DNA of 64,000 nt, taken from Actinoplanes oblitus. GTDB taxonomy: Bacteria; Actinomycetota; Actinomycetes; Mycobacteriales; Micromonosporaceae. The stretch covers positions 3,425,501 to 3,489,500 of the forward strand of contig NZ_CP126980.1 in NCBI RefSeq assembly GCF_030252345.1, written 5' to 3'. Each line of letters begins with the position of its first letter. The stretch's first letter is position 1. The notes beneath the pieces are model-generated. The model worked only from the letters and a program-made list of their open reading frames with translations. It was not told where the DNA came from and ran no database searches. Below are positions 1 through 7,710 of this stretch, in pieces. Made by a program: the position numbers and the translations under genes.

Positions 1-1475
1 GGGCGGAACCCGTCCATCTCGGTGAGCAGCTGCGCCACCATGGCGTTGCCGGCCCGGTTGCCGCCGTCGTCGCGGCCGCTGCGCCGGGACGCGATCGAGT
101 CGAACTCGTCGAAGACGATCACGGCGGGGGCGTTCCGGCGGGCCTCGGCGAAGATCTCCCGGACCTTGCGCTCGCCCTCCCCGACGTACATGTCGGTGAT
201 CTCCGGGCCGGAGACGACCAGGATGGTGGCGTCGAAGGCGTTCGCTATCGCCTTGGCGAACAGCGTCTTCCCGGTGCCCGGCGGCCCGTGGAAGATGAAC
301 CCGCGGGGCACCAGGTCGTGCCGCATCCGCTCGGGCAGGTCGTCGGCGAACCGGATGATCTTCAGGGCGCGGTGCAGCTCCCGCTTGATGTCGTCGTAAC
401 CACCGATCGCGGTGAAGCTGACGTTCGGCACCTCGAAGGCACTGGAGGTGCGCGCCTTGAACGTGCGCAGCTCGGCGATCAGCACCTCGAACGTGGAGGT
501 GGTGCCCCGGTGCTGGTGGTAGGCGTAGCGCAGGGCGTGCCGCAGCCGTACCGCGTTGAACCCGGCGATGTGCTTGTAGAGCGTCATCGGGTCGAACCCG
601 CGGAACAGCGCCGCCTCGTCCCGGGTGACCAGGGCGGTCCCGGCCGGCACCCGGTCGCCGCTCTGGGTGCGCACCTCGCGCGGCAGGATGTCGATCGCCA
701 CCCGGACCGCGAACCGGTTGGCCAGCACCTCCGGGATCACCAGCGACGGGTCGGTGAAGGCGAGCAGCACGCAGCCACTGCGCTCGTAGAGCACGTCGGT
801 CAGCTCCCGCGCCTCGGCGTTCAGGGTCGCGTCGCTGCCCCCGGCGAGCAGGTCGAGGTGCGGCACCACCACGACGTCGGCCGGTTTGGCGTCCCGGACC
901 AGGGTCTGCAACCCGGCCAGCACCTGCTGCCGCCGGCTCGGTGCGATGCCCAGCACGTCGCTGGCCGGCTCGGTCGCCTCCACCGTGCGCACCCGCCGCC
1001 CGGCCCGCCCGGCGATCTCCGCGACCAGGTGCTCGACCAGCAGTTTCTCGCAGCGGATCAACACCGAGAGACCACTGTCCAGGTACGCCGCGGCCCGGGT
1101 GATCTCCAGGTCGTGGGCGATCAGCACGACCCGCCGATCGTCGAGCTCCGCCGGATGCCCGTCGTCGGCGAGCACCACGCCGGACGCCTTCGCCTCGGTG
1201 GGCTCCGCCTGCTGCGGAGCGGTAACGGTACGCCCGGCCACCTCGATCCCCGGCGGCCAGTACATCGCCCGGGCCGGGTCCGGATCCTCGATCAGCAGGT
1301 GCAGGCGGCTCACCCGGATCGTCAGGTCGGCCGGGGTGAGCGGCTCACCGACGAACGCCGGTTGCTCACGCAGCAGCTCACCGAGGGTCAGGCCGTCGTC
1401 GGCCAGCACGTGGGCGTCCTCGAAGCCGGCCCGGGCCAGCGGCACCACGACCAGTTCACGGCGGCGCGGCGTCAT
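1..1475 (-). CDS. CDC48/FtsH-like AAA+ ATPase, C-terminus cut by window edge
   Basis: Last visible gene of the minus-strand ubiquitin-like cassette; the reading frame is open to base 1, so the C-terminus is missing. The N-terminal ~350 residues include a degenerate AAA module: the Walker A position reads VLIRCEKLL and the Walker B position VVVVPHLDLL, so nucleotide binding there is probably lost. The second module is canonical: Walker A GPPGTGKT near residue 395, a CDC48-type pore loop MYVGEGE near 430 and Walker B VIVFDEFDS near 453, then a second-region-of-homology-like NAMVAQLLTEMDGF. ATG at 1475-1473 overlaps the upstream TGA (ATGA), implying translational coupling. By family knowledge such ATPases unfold or extract ubiquitin-tagged proteins, so here it may act on targets modified by the E1-E2-RING genes upstream. 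That role is inferred from context. Confidence 0.88.
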   Translation of the reverse strand, partial: MTPRRRELVVVPLARAGFEDAHVLADDGLTLGELLREQPAFVGEPLTPADLTIRVSRLHLLIEDPDPARAMYWPPGIEVAGRTVTAPQQAEPTEAKASGVVLADDGHPAELDDRRVVLIAHDLEITRAAAYLDSGLSVLIRCEKLLVEHLVAEIAGRAGRRVRTVEATEPASDVLGIAPSRRQQVLAGLQTLVRDAKPADVVVVPHLDLLAGGSDATLNAEARELTDVLYERSGCVLLAFTDPSLVIPEVLANRFAVRVAIDILPREVRTQSGDRVPAGTALVTRDEAALFRGFDPMTLYKHIAGFNAVRLRHALRYAYHQHRGTTSTFEVLIAELRTFKARTSSAFEVPNVSFTAIGGYDDIKRELHRALKIIRFADDLPERMRHDLVPRGFIFHGPPGTGKTLFAKAIANAFDATILVVSGPEITDMYVGEGERKVREIFAEARRNAPAVIVFDEFDSIASRRSGRDDGGNRAGNAMVAQLLTEMDGFR

Positions 1476-2311
1476 GTCAGGTTCCCTCCGTTCAGCGCCC
1501 GGGCCAGGGCCACGGCGCTCTGGTGGCCGTCCAGGAACGGCCGGGCGGCGAGCGGGCGGGCCGGGTCCGCGTCGATCGCGGCCAGCGGCGCCCAGTACCG
1601 GGCGGTGCTCGGGTCCGGCCGGTCGGCGCCGACCAGCCGGTCCCACTCGGCGGCGTGGCGCAACCGGGCCAGCACGTAGACGTCGATGACGAACGACCGG
1701 TGCGCGTGCCGGAACCGGTCCAGCAGTTCGCCCCGCCAGCGGCGCACCGCGGCGTCCGGGTGCGGGGCGGCCAGCACCCCGGCCAGCACCGCCGGCCCGC
1801 GCGGGCGGGACAGCAGCTCCGCCGCGGTGCCGACGGCCACGCCGTCGGTGCCGTCCGCCGGGCGGTGCAGCACCTGGGTGAGCGTGGCGGCCCGCAGCAG
1901 CGCGTCGATCAGGGCGGGTTCCAGCTGGAACGCGCTGACCGCGCCGCGACGCGGTTCGAGGACCGGCCGGAGTACGGCGTACCGGCACAACTGGTCGGTC
2001 CAGCCCCGCCCCGGCGTCTCGGCGGCCGCCTCGGCCAGCCGCAACGCCACCTTCCGATCGCCCCGGGCGCCGACCGCCGCCGCCAGCAGCAACGCGCCCA
2101 GCCCGAGCCGGCAGCCGTCGTCGCCGAGCCGCGACCGGCCCGCCCCGAGCCGGGCGCCGGTGTGCGCCGCCATGTCCCGCAGCCGCGCCAGCGTGCCGGG
2201 CTCCGGTGCGGCCAGACCCGTCGTCTCACCCATCCCGCCCAGCGGGGGCGGCCCGCTCGGCCGGCCGCACCAGACCAGCACCCGGTTCGCCGTCTCCAAC
2301 GCCGTGGTCAT
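1472..2311 (-). CDS. unrecognised Ala/Leu-rich helical protein of the Ub-like cassette
   Basis: A 279-residue protein that I cannot assign to a family. It is rich in Ala, Leu and Arg and looks almost wholly alpha-helical, with short amphipathic segments that resemble a helical-repeat scaffold. I see no signal peptide, membrane segment, cysteine cluster or nucleotide-binding motif. ATG at 2311-2309 overlaps the stop of the JAMM peptidase gene (ATGA), and its own stop overlaps the start of the AAA+ gene, so it is locked between deconjugase and unfoldase. That placement suggests an adaptor or substrate receptor for one of them. It ends ALNGGNLT; a Gly-Gly near a C-terminus is worth noting in a Ub-like operon, but nothing else here resembles a beta-grasp modifier. 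Confidence 0.75.
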   Translation of the reverse strand: MTTALETANRVLVWCGRPSGPPPLGGMGETTGLAAPEPGTLARLRDMAAHTGARLGAGRSRLGDDGCRLGLGALLLAAAVGARGDRKVALRLAEAAAETPGRGWTDQLCRYAVLRPVLEPRRGAVSAFQLEPALIDALLRAATLTQVLHRPADGTDGVAVGTAAELLSRPRGPAVLAGVLAAPHPDAAVRRWRGELLDRFRHAHRSFVIDVYVLARLRHAAEWDRLVGADRPDPSTARYWAPLAAIDADPARPLAARPFLDGHQSAVALARALNGGNLT

Positions 2312-3282
2312 CCGCTCACCCCGTACGGGATCAGCGCCAGCTCCCGTCCCCGGCGGGCGTAGAACCGCAGTGTCCACCCGCCGTCGTCGAGGTTGAGCAG
2401 CCCGGCCACCTGCCACGGCCGCCGGTACGTCCGCAGGTGCAGCTCCACGTCGGCGCTGGAGAGCCCGAACCGGTCGGTGGCCGGGAACAGGTGGGTGTGC
2501 CACCAGCCGAGCAGCCGGTCGCCGGGCCGCCGGGACAGCGCGTGGTTGGCCCGCAGGAAGCTCTCCGCGGTGAAGGTGAGCCGGACCGTGGAGGCGGCGG
2601 TGCGCTGCGCCGGCAGCACGTCGTCGATCAGCACCAGATGCCGCCCGGCCCGGCTGGTGTCCCGGCACAGCCGGCCGACCAGGAAGCCGCCCGACTCCAC
2701 CTCGGTCGAGTGCGGCAGCTCCGCCGTCAGCTTCCGGTACGCCGCCCCGGCCAGCACCACCGCCAGGTCGTCACCGGCGTCCGGCGGCGCGCCCAGTCTC
2801 GTCCCGTCCGCCTCCGGCGCCTCCTCGTCGGGCAGCTCCTCGACCCGCGACATGGCCGGTTCCTCCGCGCCGGCCGCCGCCGCGATCAGCCGGGCGTCCG
2901 ACGGCGACGGTTTCCGCGGCGCCTCCGGGATGCCGCTGATCCCGAACCCCCAGTGCGTCTCCTCCGGGGCGAGCCGGCTGAGCAGCGCCCGCAGTGGCCC
3001 GGTCATCAGCTCGCGCAGCGAGTGCAGGTGCTGGTAGAGCACCTTGCCGTCGCGGGTGATCCGGACGTGCACGTACCCGAAGGCACGTTGCAGGTTGACC
3101 ACCGACGGCCGGCCGGAGGGCCGCTGATCGTCGTTGATCCGGTGGAAGGTGAGCTGGAACTCGGTGTCGTCGAGCCGCTGGCCGAGCATCCGCTCGAAGG
3201 CGGCCTGCAGCACGGCGAGCAGGTCTAGCCGGCCGACGCTGACGTAGTCGTCGGACCGGTAGATGTCCAGGCTCGGCTGCAT
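2308..3282 (-). CDS. JAB/MPN (JAMM) metallopeptidase, predicted Ub-like deconjugase
   Basis: A 324-residue protein with a C-terminal JAB/MPN domain (about residues 170-320). The zinc/catalytic set is visible: Glu194 or Glu196 in EVESGG, His262 and His264 in WWHTH, a Ser at 275/276 and Asp278 (SSAD), i.e. the JAMM arrangement with a slightly long His-to-Ser loop. JAMM enzymes hydrolyse isopeptide bonds to ubiquitin-like proteins or trim their C-termini. The N-terminal ~130 residues form a separate domain I do not recognise, followed by an acidic linker. ATG at 3282 follows the E2 stop by 10 bp. Upstream in-frame codons would run into the E2 gene and lack support. Context with E1, E2 and RING genes makes a deconjugase or modifier-processing role very likely. 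Confidence 0.9.
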   Translation of the reverse strand: MQPSLDIYRSDDYVSVGRLDLLAVLQAAFERMLGQRLDDTEFQLTFHRINDDQRPSGRPSVVNLQRAFGYVHVRITRDGKVLYQHLHSLRELMTGPLRALLSRLAPEETHWGFGISGIPEAPRKPSPSDARLIAAAAGAEEPAMSRVEELPDEEAPEADGTRLGAPPDAGDDLAVVLAGAAYRKLTAELPHSTEVESGGFLVGRLCRDTSRAGRHLVLIDDVLPAQRTAASTVRLTFTAESFLRANHALSRRPGDRLLGWWHTHLFPATDRFGLSSADVELHLRTYRRPWQVAGLLNLDDGGWTLRFYARRGRELALIPYGVSG

Positions 3283-3292
3283 CGGATCCCGA

Positions 3293-4819
3293 TCAGTCCA
3301 GGGACTCGATGACATTCGGGTACTCCGGCTCGCGGACCCGCCGGGCCAGCGGCCGGCCGCCGACCGCCTCGATCGCCGCCTGGTTGCCGTGCGCCCAGGC
3401 GGCCGCCGTGGCATCGAAGAAGTTCGCCCGCACCTCGGCACCCTCCAGGGTCACGTCGCCGGTCGGCTGGAACAGGTCGTAGTTGCGGTACCCGGCGATC
3501 TCCACCAGGGTCTGGCACACCTCGCGCAGGTCCAGGCCCGGATACCAGCCCTCGGAGAGCATCCCGAGGCAGACCAGGCCCTGCGCGTTCGGCTCGGCGC
3601 GGGCCGCGTCGCTGTCATAGTTCGGGTAGACGTTCGGGTGGAAGACCGGGGACAGCCAGAACACCGTCGGCGCCTTCTCCGGGAACTCCGGGCCGAGCTG
3701 CATCAGCACCTCGTGGTGGTCGACCCGGACCGGCTCGCCGCCGGGCACCCGGGGCGGGCCGAAGCCGGGCTGCTCGAAGGCGAACTCGTACTCGGTGGGC
3801 AGGGTCGGCGAATTGGCGGCCACCACGAAACCCGGGTGGTTGCCGGCGTACCCGAGGATCTGCCGTTTCGCCCGGTACAGCGCGTCCTGCCGGTCCAGCG
3901 GGTTGACCACGCCGGCGGTGCCCTCGAACCCGATCCGGAAGCTGTCGCCGTCCCGGATCCCGGCCTCGTGCAGCGTCTGATCGGCGTCCAGCCGGTGCCG
4001 CTCGCCCTCCTCGTCGAGCCGGTCCACCACCGTCGGGCGTATCCCGGCGTCGCCCAGCGAGGTGTACTCCCGGACCACGTCACCGGCCAACCCGCCGACG
4101 GTCTGCTGGGCCGGCGCGTCGGTGACCCGGAACCGCGAGCCGTCCGGCCCCTGGAAGAACAGCTCCCGGAACAGGTAGTCCGGCTCACCCGGCGCGACCA
4201 GGATGAACGCCAGGTCGGTGGTGATCAGCCGGCGCCGGGCCGCGGCCACGTCCCCGGTGTTGATCCGGTAGGACGCCGCGGTGCCCGTCGACCACACCTC
4301 CTCCGGCCCCAGGCCCAGCGCCTCCAGCGTGCCGCGCACCCGGGCCAGGTCCTCCTCGGTACGGGCCCGGCAGATCACGTGGCACTGCCCGGGCACCGGC
4401 TTGGCCGTCGCCGGGAACGGCAGCACCGCCGCGGCCCGCGCCTTCAGTTTCGGCTCCAGCTCCGGGGCGTCCTCGCCGAACAGCCCGTACCGCTCGGCCA
4501 GCCGGACACAGAGCGCGTTCTCCCGGTACCGGCGCAGGGTGGCCACGATCAGGCTCCGGTACGGCGTCGCGATGATCCCGTTGGCCAGCTCGACGAAGAT
4601 GTCCTCCCACCAGTCCTCCGGGGTGGACCCGGCCCAGTTCGGGATCCGCGCCCGCGGGAACCGGATCTGCTGGACCAGCCGCAGCGCGCTGCGCTCGTCG
4701 CTGAACACCCGGGCCAGCTCGTCGCGCAGGTCGTCCTGCTCGTCGGGGGTCAGCCGGGCCTCCGGCCCGGACATGCGGAAGCGTTCCGGCTCGCCGCTCA
4801 GCGCGCCAGGCGTACCCAT
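3293..4819 (-). CDS. EAD1 - ubiquitin-like - E2 (UBC) fusion protein
   Basis: A 508-residue multidomain protein. Residues ~20-115 match the helical effector-associated domain EAD1 (pattern LARVFSDERSALRLV ... DWWEDIFVEL ... YRSLIVATLRRY). Residues ~220-300 look like a beta-grasp ubiquitin-like domain, with an acidic turn and the motif IRDGDSFRIG. Residues ~315-480 are an E2/UBC fold: the HPN signature is intact (His394-Pro-Asn396) and the likely catalytic cysteine is Cys417 in GLVCLGM, followed by WYPGLDL. The start at 4819 is chosen because GGGGAG sits six bases upstream; a later Met has no ribosome site. It overlaps the E1 gene by 22 bp. Family knowledge says E2s accept a modifier from E1 as a thioester. 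The EAD1 should let it associate with the EAD1 protease encoded eight genes upstream. Confidence 0.88.
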   Translation of the reverse strand: MGTPGALSGEPERFRMSGPEARLTPDEQDDLRDELARVFSDERSALRLVQQIRFPRARIPNWAGSTPEDWWEDIFVELANGIIATPYRSLIVATLRRYRENALCVRLAERYGLFGEDAPELEPKLKARAAAVLPFPATAKPVPGQCHVICRARTEEDLARVRGTLEALGLGPEEVWSTGTAASYRINTGDVAAARRRLITTDLAFILVAPGEPDYLFRELFFQGPDGSRFRVTDAPAQQTVGGLAGDVVREYTSLGDAGIRPTVVDRLDEEGERHRLDADQTLHEAGIRDGDSFRIGFEGTAGVVNPLDRQDALYRAKRQILGYAGNHPGFVVAANSPTLPTEYEFAFEQPGFGPPRVPGGEPVRVDHHEVLMQLGPEFPEKAPTVFWLSPVFHPNVYPNYDSDAARAEPNAQGLVCLGMLSEGWYPGLDLREVCQTLVEIAGYRNYDLFQPTGDVTLEGAEVRANFFDATAAAWAHGNQAAIEAVGGRPLARRVREPEYPNVIESLD

Positions 4820-5898
4820 GTGAAGCTCCCCTTCGGCGAACGGACGGTGACGATCTCCTCGGCCGGGACGCCGAGCTCGGCGAGCCGGGTCCGCGGTGGC
4901 CGGCCGCGCAGGTCCTGGCTGACCCGCAGCCGGACCGGGCCGCCGCAGGCCGGGCACGCGACACTGCCCGGGCCCTGACCGGCGTCCGGGATCCGCTCGG
5001 TGCCGCACCGCCGGCACCGGGTCGGTATCGCGAACGGCGCCCAGGACTGCGGCTCGGCGTCCGGCTCCCCGGTCACCGCGGTGCAGGCGGCGACCAGGTC
5101 GGCGACTGTCGACCGGGCGCTCACCGGGATCGGCTGGGCCCGGCCGAGCGGGCGGTGGTGCAGGCAGTCCGGGTCGCGGGACACCCGGACCGGGGCGGTG
5201 CCGCCGGTCAGCCCGTCGATCTCCAGGAACCGCCAGGCCGGCGGCACCCCGAAGAGGATCCGCAACGCCGCCTGGGTGAGCCAGCCGGCCACTATCGAGG
5301 TGGACACGATGGACGCCGGCCGGGCCCGCTCGCCGCGCGGGGCGTCACAGCCGATCCGGGCGTCCGGATCGGCCCGCTGCCGGGCGGTCAGCGCGCACGC
5401 GTAACAGGCGTCGGCGGCCGACAGCCGGATCCGCACCTCGCCACCCCACGGCGAGGTGCCGCCGTCGACCAGCGGCGCCTCGGCCAGCGCGCACCGGCCG
5501 AGCAGCTGCAACCGGCCCTGCCGGCTGTCCAGGCAGCCGAGCGTCACCGCGCCGGCCAGCTCGCCGAGCCCGGCGCCGCGCACCAGGTCGGCCGGGCGCT
5601 GCTCGACCTCGACGCCGGGCGCCAGCCGGGCCAGCGCCGCGGCGGCCGCCGCCACCTTGGGCCGGCCCACGTCCTCCGGGCCGAACAGCACGCAGCGGCT
5701 CAGGTTGGACGCGGCGACCACGTCCGGGTCGCAGAGGACCAGCCGGCCCACCCCGGCCAGGGCCAGGTTCTTCGCCGCCTCGTTGCCGAGCGCGCCGGCC
5801 CCGCAGATCACCACCGTCGCGGCGGCGAGGCGGTCCTGATCCCACTGCGGGACCAGGCGCTGCCGGGCGTACCGGTCCGGGGCGGTGCGGGCGGTCAT
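4798..5898 (-). CDS. ThiF/E1-like modifier-activating enzyme with C-terminal zinc ribbon
   Basis: A 366-residue adenylating enzyme. The Rossmann dinucleotide-type loop GAGALGNEAAKN lies at residues 33-44 and the LCDPDVV acidic strand end at 55-61, typical of ThiF/MoeB/E1. A CYAC pair (Cys165, Cys168) would bind zinc, and Cys184 in RIGCDAPRG is in the usual place for the catalytic thioester cysteine. Unusually, the C-terminus adds a second zinc ribbon, Cys295-x2-Cys298 and Cys315-x2-Cys318, in place of a ubiquitin-fold domain. ATG at 5898 overlaps the RING-like gene stop (ATGA). By family it should adenylate the C-terminus of a ubiquitin-like protein and pass it to the E2 encoded next. The exact modifier is unknown. 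Confidence 0.92.
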   Translation of the reverse strand: MTARTAPDRYARQRLVPQWDQDRLAAATVVICGAGALGNEAAKNLALAGVGRLVLCDPDVVAASNLSRCVLFGPEDVGRPKVAAAAAALARLAPGVEVEQRPADLVRGAGLGELAGAVTLGCLDSRQGRLQLLGRCALAEAPLVDGGTSPWGGEVRIRLSAADACYACALTARQRADPDARIGCDAPRGERARPASIVSTSIVAGWLTQAALRILFGVPPAWRFLEIDGLTGGTAPVRVSRDPDCLHHRPLGRAQPIPVSARSTVADLVAACTAVTGEPDAEPQSWAPFAIPTRCRRCGTERIPDAGQGPGSVACPACGGPVRLRVSQDLRGRPPRTRLAELGVPAEEIVTVRSPKGSFTWVRLAR

Positions 5899-6473
5899 CC
5901 GGCACCGAGCCGGGAGAAGGTGACCGGGCAGACCTTCAGCGCGCCGTCCGGCCGCCAGCTCTCCCAGCAGGTCAGTCCGGCCGCGGCGTCGCGGTGCACG
6001 GCCGCCGCGCAGCGCGGCGCGGCCGGCCGGCACGGGCAGATCACCACCCGCTCCTCGCGGCGCAGGGTGTGCGCGCAGAACAGGCAGCGGGCCCGGGGCA
6101 TCCGGCCGCGCGGCGGCGCGAGCAGCGGGTTGCCGGCCGTCAGCGGGGTCACCGGCACGTCCGGCGCCGGGTGCCAGGCGGTCAGCAGCCCGTCGGCGAA
6201 CGCCGCCGCGTCACCCTCTTTCGCCTCGCCGGCCGGCGGCTCGGCGCCCGGGCAGCCGGTGGCCGGCGCCAGGTGCGTCGGCCGGCCGCCCGCCTCGGCG
6301 AACCGCACCCGGTCACCGCGGCGGAAGGTGTGCCCGCACGCGTCGCAGAAGTTGTGGTTCCACCAGGAGGTGAGCACCGTCGTCGCCACGCCGGAGGCGG
6401 CCGTCTCGGTCGCCGGCGGCCGGAACGGCGCGCTCAGGCCGGCCACGAAGTCCGCCGGACCGGTCACCCGCAC
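5895..6473 (-). CDS. RING-like treble-clef zinc protein, candidate E3
   Basis: A 192-residue protein with two cysteine/histidine clusters. The first holds Cys43, Cys46, His67 and Cys74. The second, at the C-terminus, holds Cys130, Cys133, Cys146, Cys148, Cys155, His160, Cys169 and Cys182: eight ligands in a spacing compatible with a binuclear RING-type treble clef, although not a textbook RING pattern. Prokaryotic RING-like domains are known to be encoded beside E1, E2 and JAB genes, where they are predicted to act as E3 ligases, and that is the role inferred here. The start is GTG at 6473 or 6467; the latter makes a GTGA overlap with the preceding small gene. The stop overlaps the E1 start, so it is translationally coupled. 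Confidence 0.8.
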   Translation of the reverse strand: MRVTGPADFVAGLSAPFRPPATETAASGVATTVLTSWWNHNFCDACGHTFRRGDRVRFAEAGGRPTHLAPATGCPGAEPPAGEAKEGDAAAFADGLLTAWHPAPDVPVTPLTAGNPLLAPPRGRMPRARCLFCAHTLRREERVVICPCRPAAPRCAAAVHRDAAAGLTCWESWRPDGALKVCPVTFSRLGAG

Positions 6474-6673
6474 AGCATCTGCTCCGTCGGTCCGCCGCCG
6501 AGCTCGCGCAGCAGCGCCTCCAGCTCGGCCGGGCGCAGGGCGTCGCCGAGGATCCGCACACCGTCGTCGTCGCAGTCGATCCGCAGCCGGATCAGTCGCC
6601 CGTCCGGATGGTCGGCATACTCCTCGGCACTGATCAGATCGGGCAGTGACTCGACGAAGATGTTCTCGTGCAC
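6464..6673 (-). CDS. tiny acidic protein ending Leu-Cys-Gly, possible modifier or adaptor
   Basis: About 69 residues from a GTG at 6673, preceded by GGTGAT, which fits the 16S tail and overlaps the radical SAM stop. A longer GTG start at 6727 would overlap the radical SAM gene and has no ribosome site. The predicted order is a strand, an acidic loop, two strands (RLIRLRIDC, GVRILG), a helix (PAELEALLREL), then LGGGPTEQMLCG at the C-terminus. The size, acidity, glycine-rich tail and position immediately before the RING, E1 and E2 genes make it a candidate for the conjugated modifier, or for a substrate whose tail is processed. I cannot demonstrate a beta-grasp fold by eye, and it could equally be an adaptor. 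The gene call itself rests on tight packing and coupling. Confidence 0.6.
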   Translation of the reverse strand: MHENIFVESLPDLISAEEYADHPDGRLIRLRIDCDDDGVRILGDALRPAELEALLRELGGGPTEQMLCG

Positions 6674-6680
6674 GGCAGCA

Positions 6681-7709
6681 TCACCAACGCCCCGGAATAG
6701 ACGCGCGGCAGTGGGGACACGCCCCACCGGCGAGCGTGACTGACAGTGTCTCCCACAGGCCTCGGGCTATCAATTCCCTGTCACAACCCGGACACCTGGT
6801 ATTACGTCCCTCCGGGCCGAGCGCCCGTTCCACATACACGAATCGCAGACCCGCCTCGCGGCCGATCTCCCGCGCCCGGCGCAGGCTTTCCGGCGCCGTC
6901 GGATCCTGCCGCAGCATCCGGTATTCCGGCGTGAAACGCAGCAGATGCCACGGCATTGTTTGATCGATTTCGGCCAGCCGACCGGCGATCGCGCGAAGAT
7001 CGGATTCCCGGTCGCTGATTCCCGGGATCAGCGGGGTGCTGATCTCCACCCACACCCCGGCCGCGCGCAGCCGCCGCACGGTGTCCAGCACCGGCCCCAG
7101 CGGCGCCCCGGTCAGGCGCCGGTGCGCCGCGTCGGTGGCCGCCTTGACGTCGATGTTCACCGCGGCCAGCACCGGCGCGACCAGATCCGCGCCGGCGGCG
7201 GTGAGGAAGCCGTTGCTCTTCCAGAGGATCGGCAGGTCGTGCGGCGCGGCCCGGTCGGCCAGCTCCAGGGTGAGCTCGACGGCCAGGCTCGGCTCCGAGT
7301 AGGACAGGCCGATCGCCGCCCGCTCCCGGTCCGCCCGGGCCACTATCGCCGCCGGCTCCGCCGCGGACCCGGTCCACGGTACGGCCGGATCCCGCCCGAA
7401 CTGGGAAAGGCGGTAATTCAGGCAGTAGTTGCAGCGGAAACTGCACCCGGGACCGGCGACGGTCAGCACCTTCCGCCCCGGCCAGGCGTGGTAGAACGGC
7501 TTGCGCTCGATCGCGTCCAGATGCGCCACGGCCGGCGACCCGGCCGCCGTGCGCAGCACCCCGCCGTCGTTGCGGCGCACCGCGCACCGGCCGCTCTCGC
7601 CGGGCGCCAGCACACACTCGTGCGGGCACAGCTCGCACCGCACCCGGCCGTCCGGCAGCGCGGTGCCGAGCAGCGCCGGCTGCCAGAGCGGAAGCGGGAT
7701 CACGGTCAT
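6681..7709 (-). CDS. radical SAM enzyme of the AmmeMemoRadiSam (AmrS) type
   Basis: A 342-residue radical SAM protein. The cluster-binding motif is CSFRCNYC (Cys89-x3-Cys93-x2-Cys96). An N-terminal cysteine set (CELCPHEC) and a C-terminal one (CPGCDRELI ... CPHC) match the AmmeMemoRadiSam-system enzymes related to pyruvate-formate-lyase activases. IDVKAATDAAHRRLTGA and WHLLRFTPEYRM are typical of that family. Homologues usually sit beside MEMO/AMMECR1 genes; neither is seen here. ATG at 7709 lies one base after the WD40 gene stop, and its own stop overlaps the likely ribosome site of the small LCG gene, so it belongs to the conjugation cassette. The target is unknown; radical modification of the small modifier or another cassette protein is speculative. 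Confidence 0.88.
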   Translation of the reverse strand: MTVIPLPLWQPALLGTALPDGRVRCELCPHECVLAPGESGRCAVRRNDGGVLRTAAGSPAVAHLDAIERKPFYHAWPGRKVLTVAGPGCSFRCNYCLNYRLSQFGRDPAVPWTGSAAEPAAIVARADRERAAIGLSYSEPSLAVELTLELADRAAPHDLPILWKSNGFLTAAGADLVAPVLAAVNIDVKAATDAAHRRLTGAPLGPVLDTVRRLRAAGVWVEISTPLIPGISDRESDLRAIAGRLAEIDQTMPWHLLRFTPEYRMLRQDPTAPESLRRAREIGREAGLRFVYVERALGPEGRNTRCPGCDRELIARGLWETLSVTLAGGACPHCRASIPGRW

Positions 7710-7710
7710 C

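Noticed and set aside
6464..6727. Longer 87-residue form of the small LCG protein
   Set aside because: Its GTG start lies inside the radical SAM gene without a ribosome site; the start at 6673 is coupled to the upstream stop.
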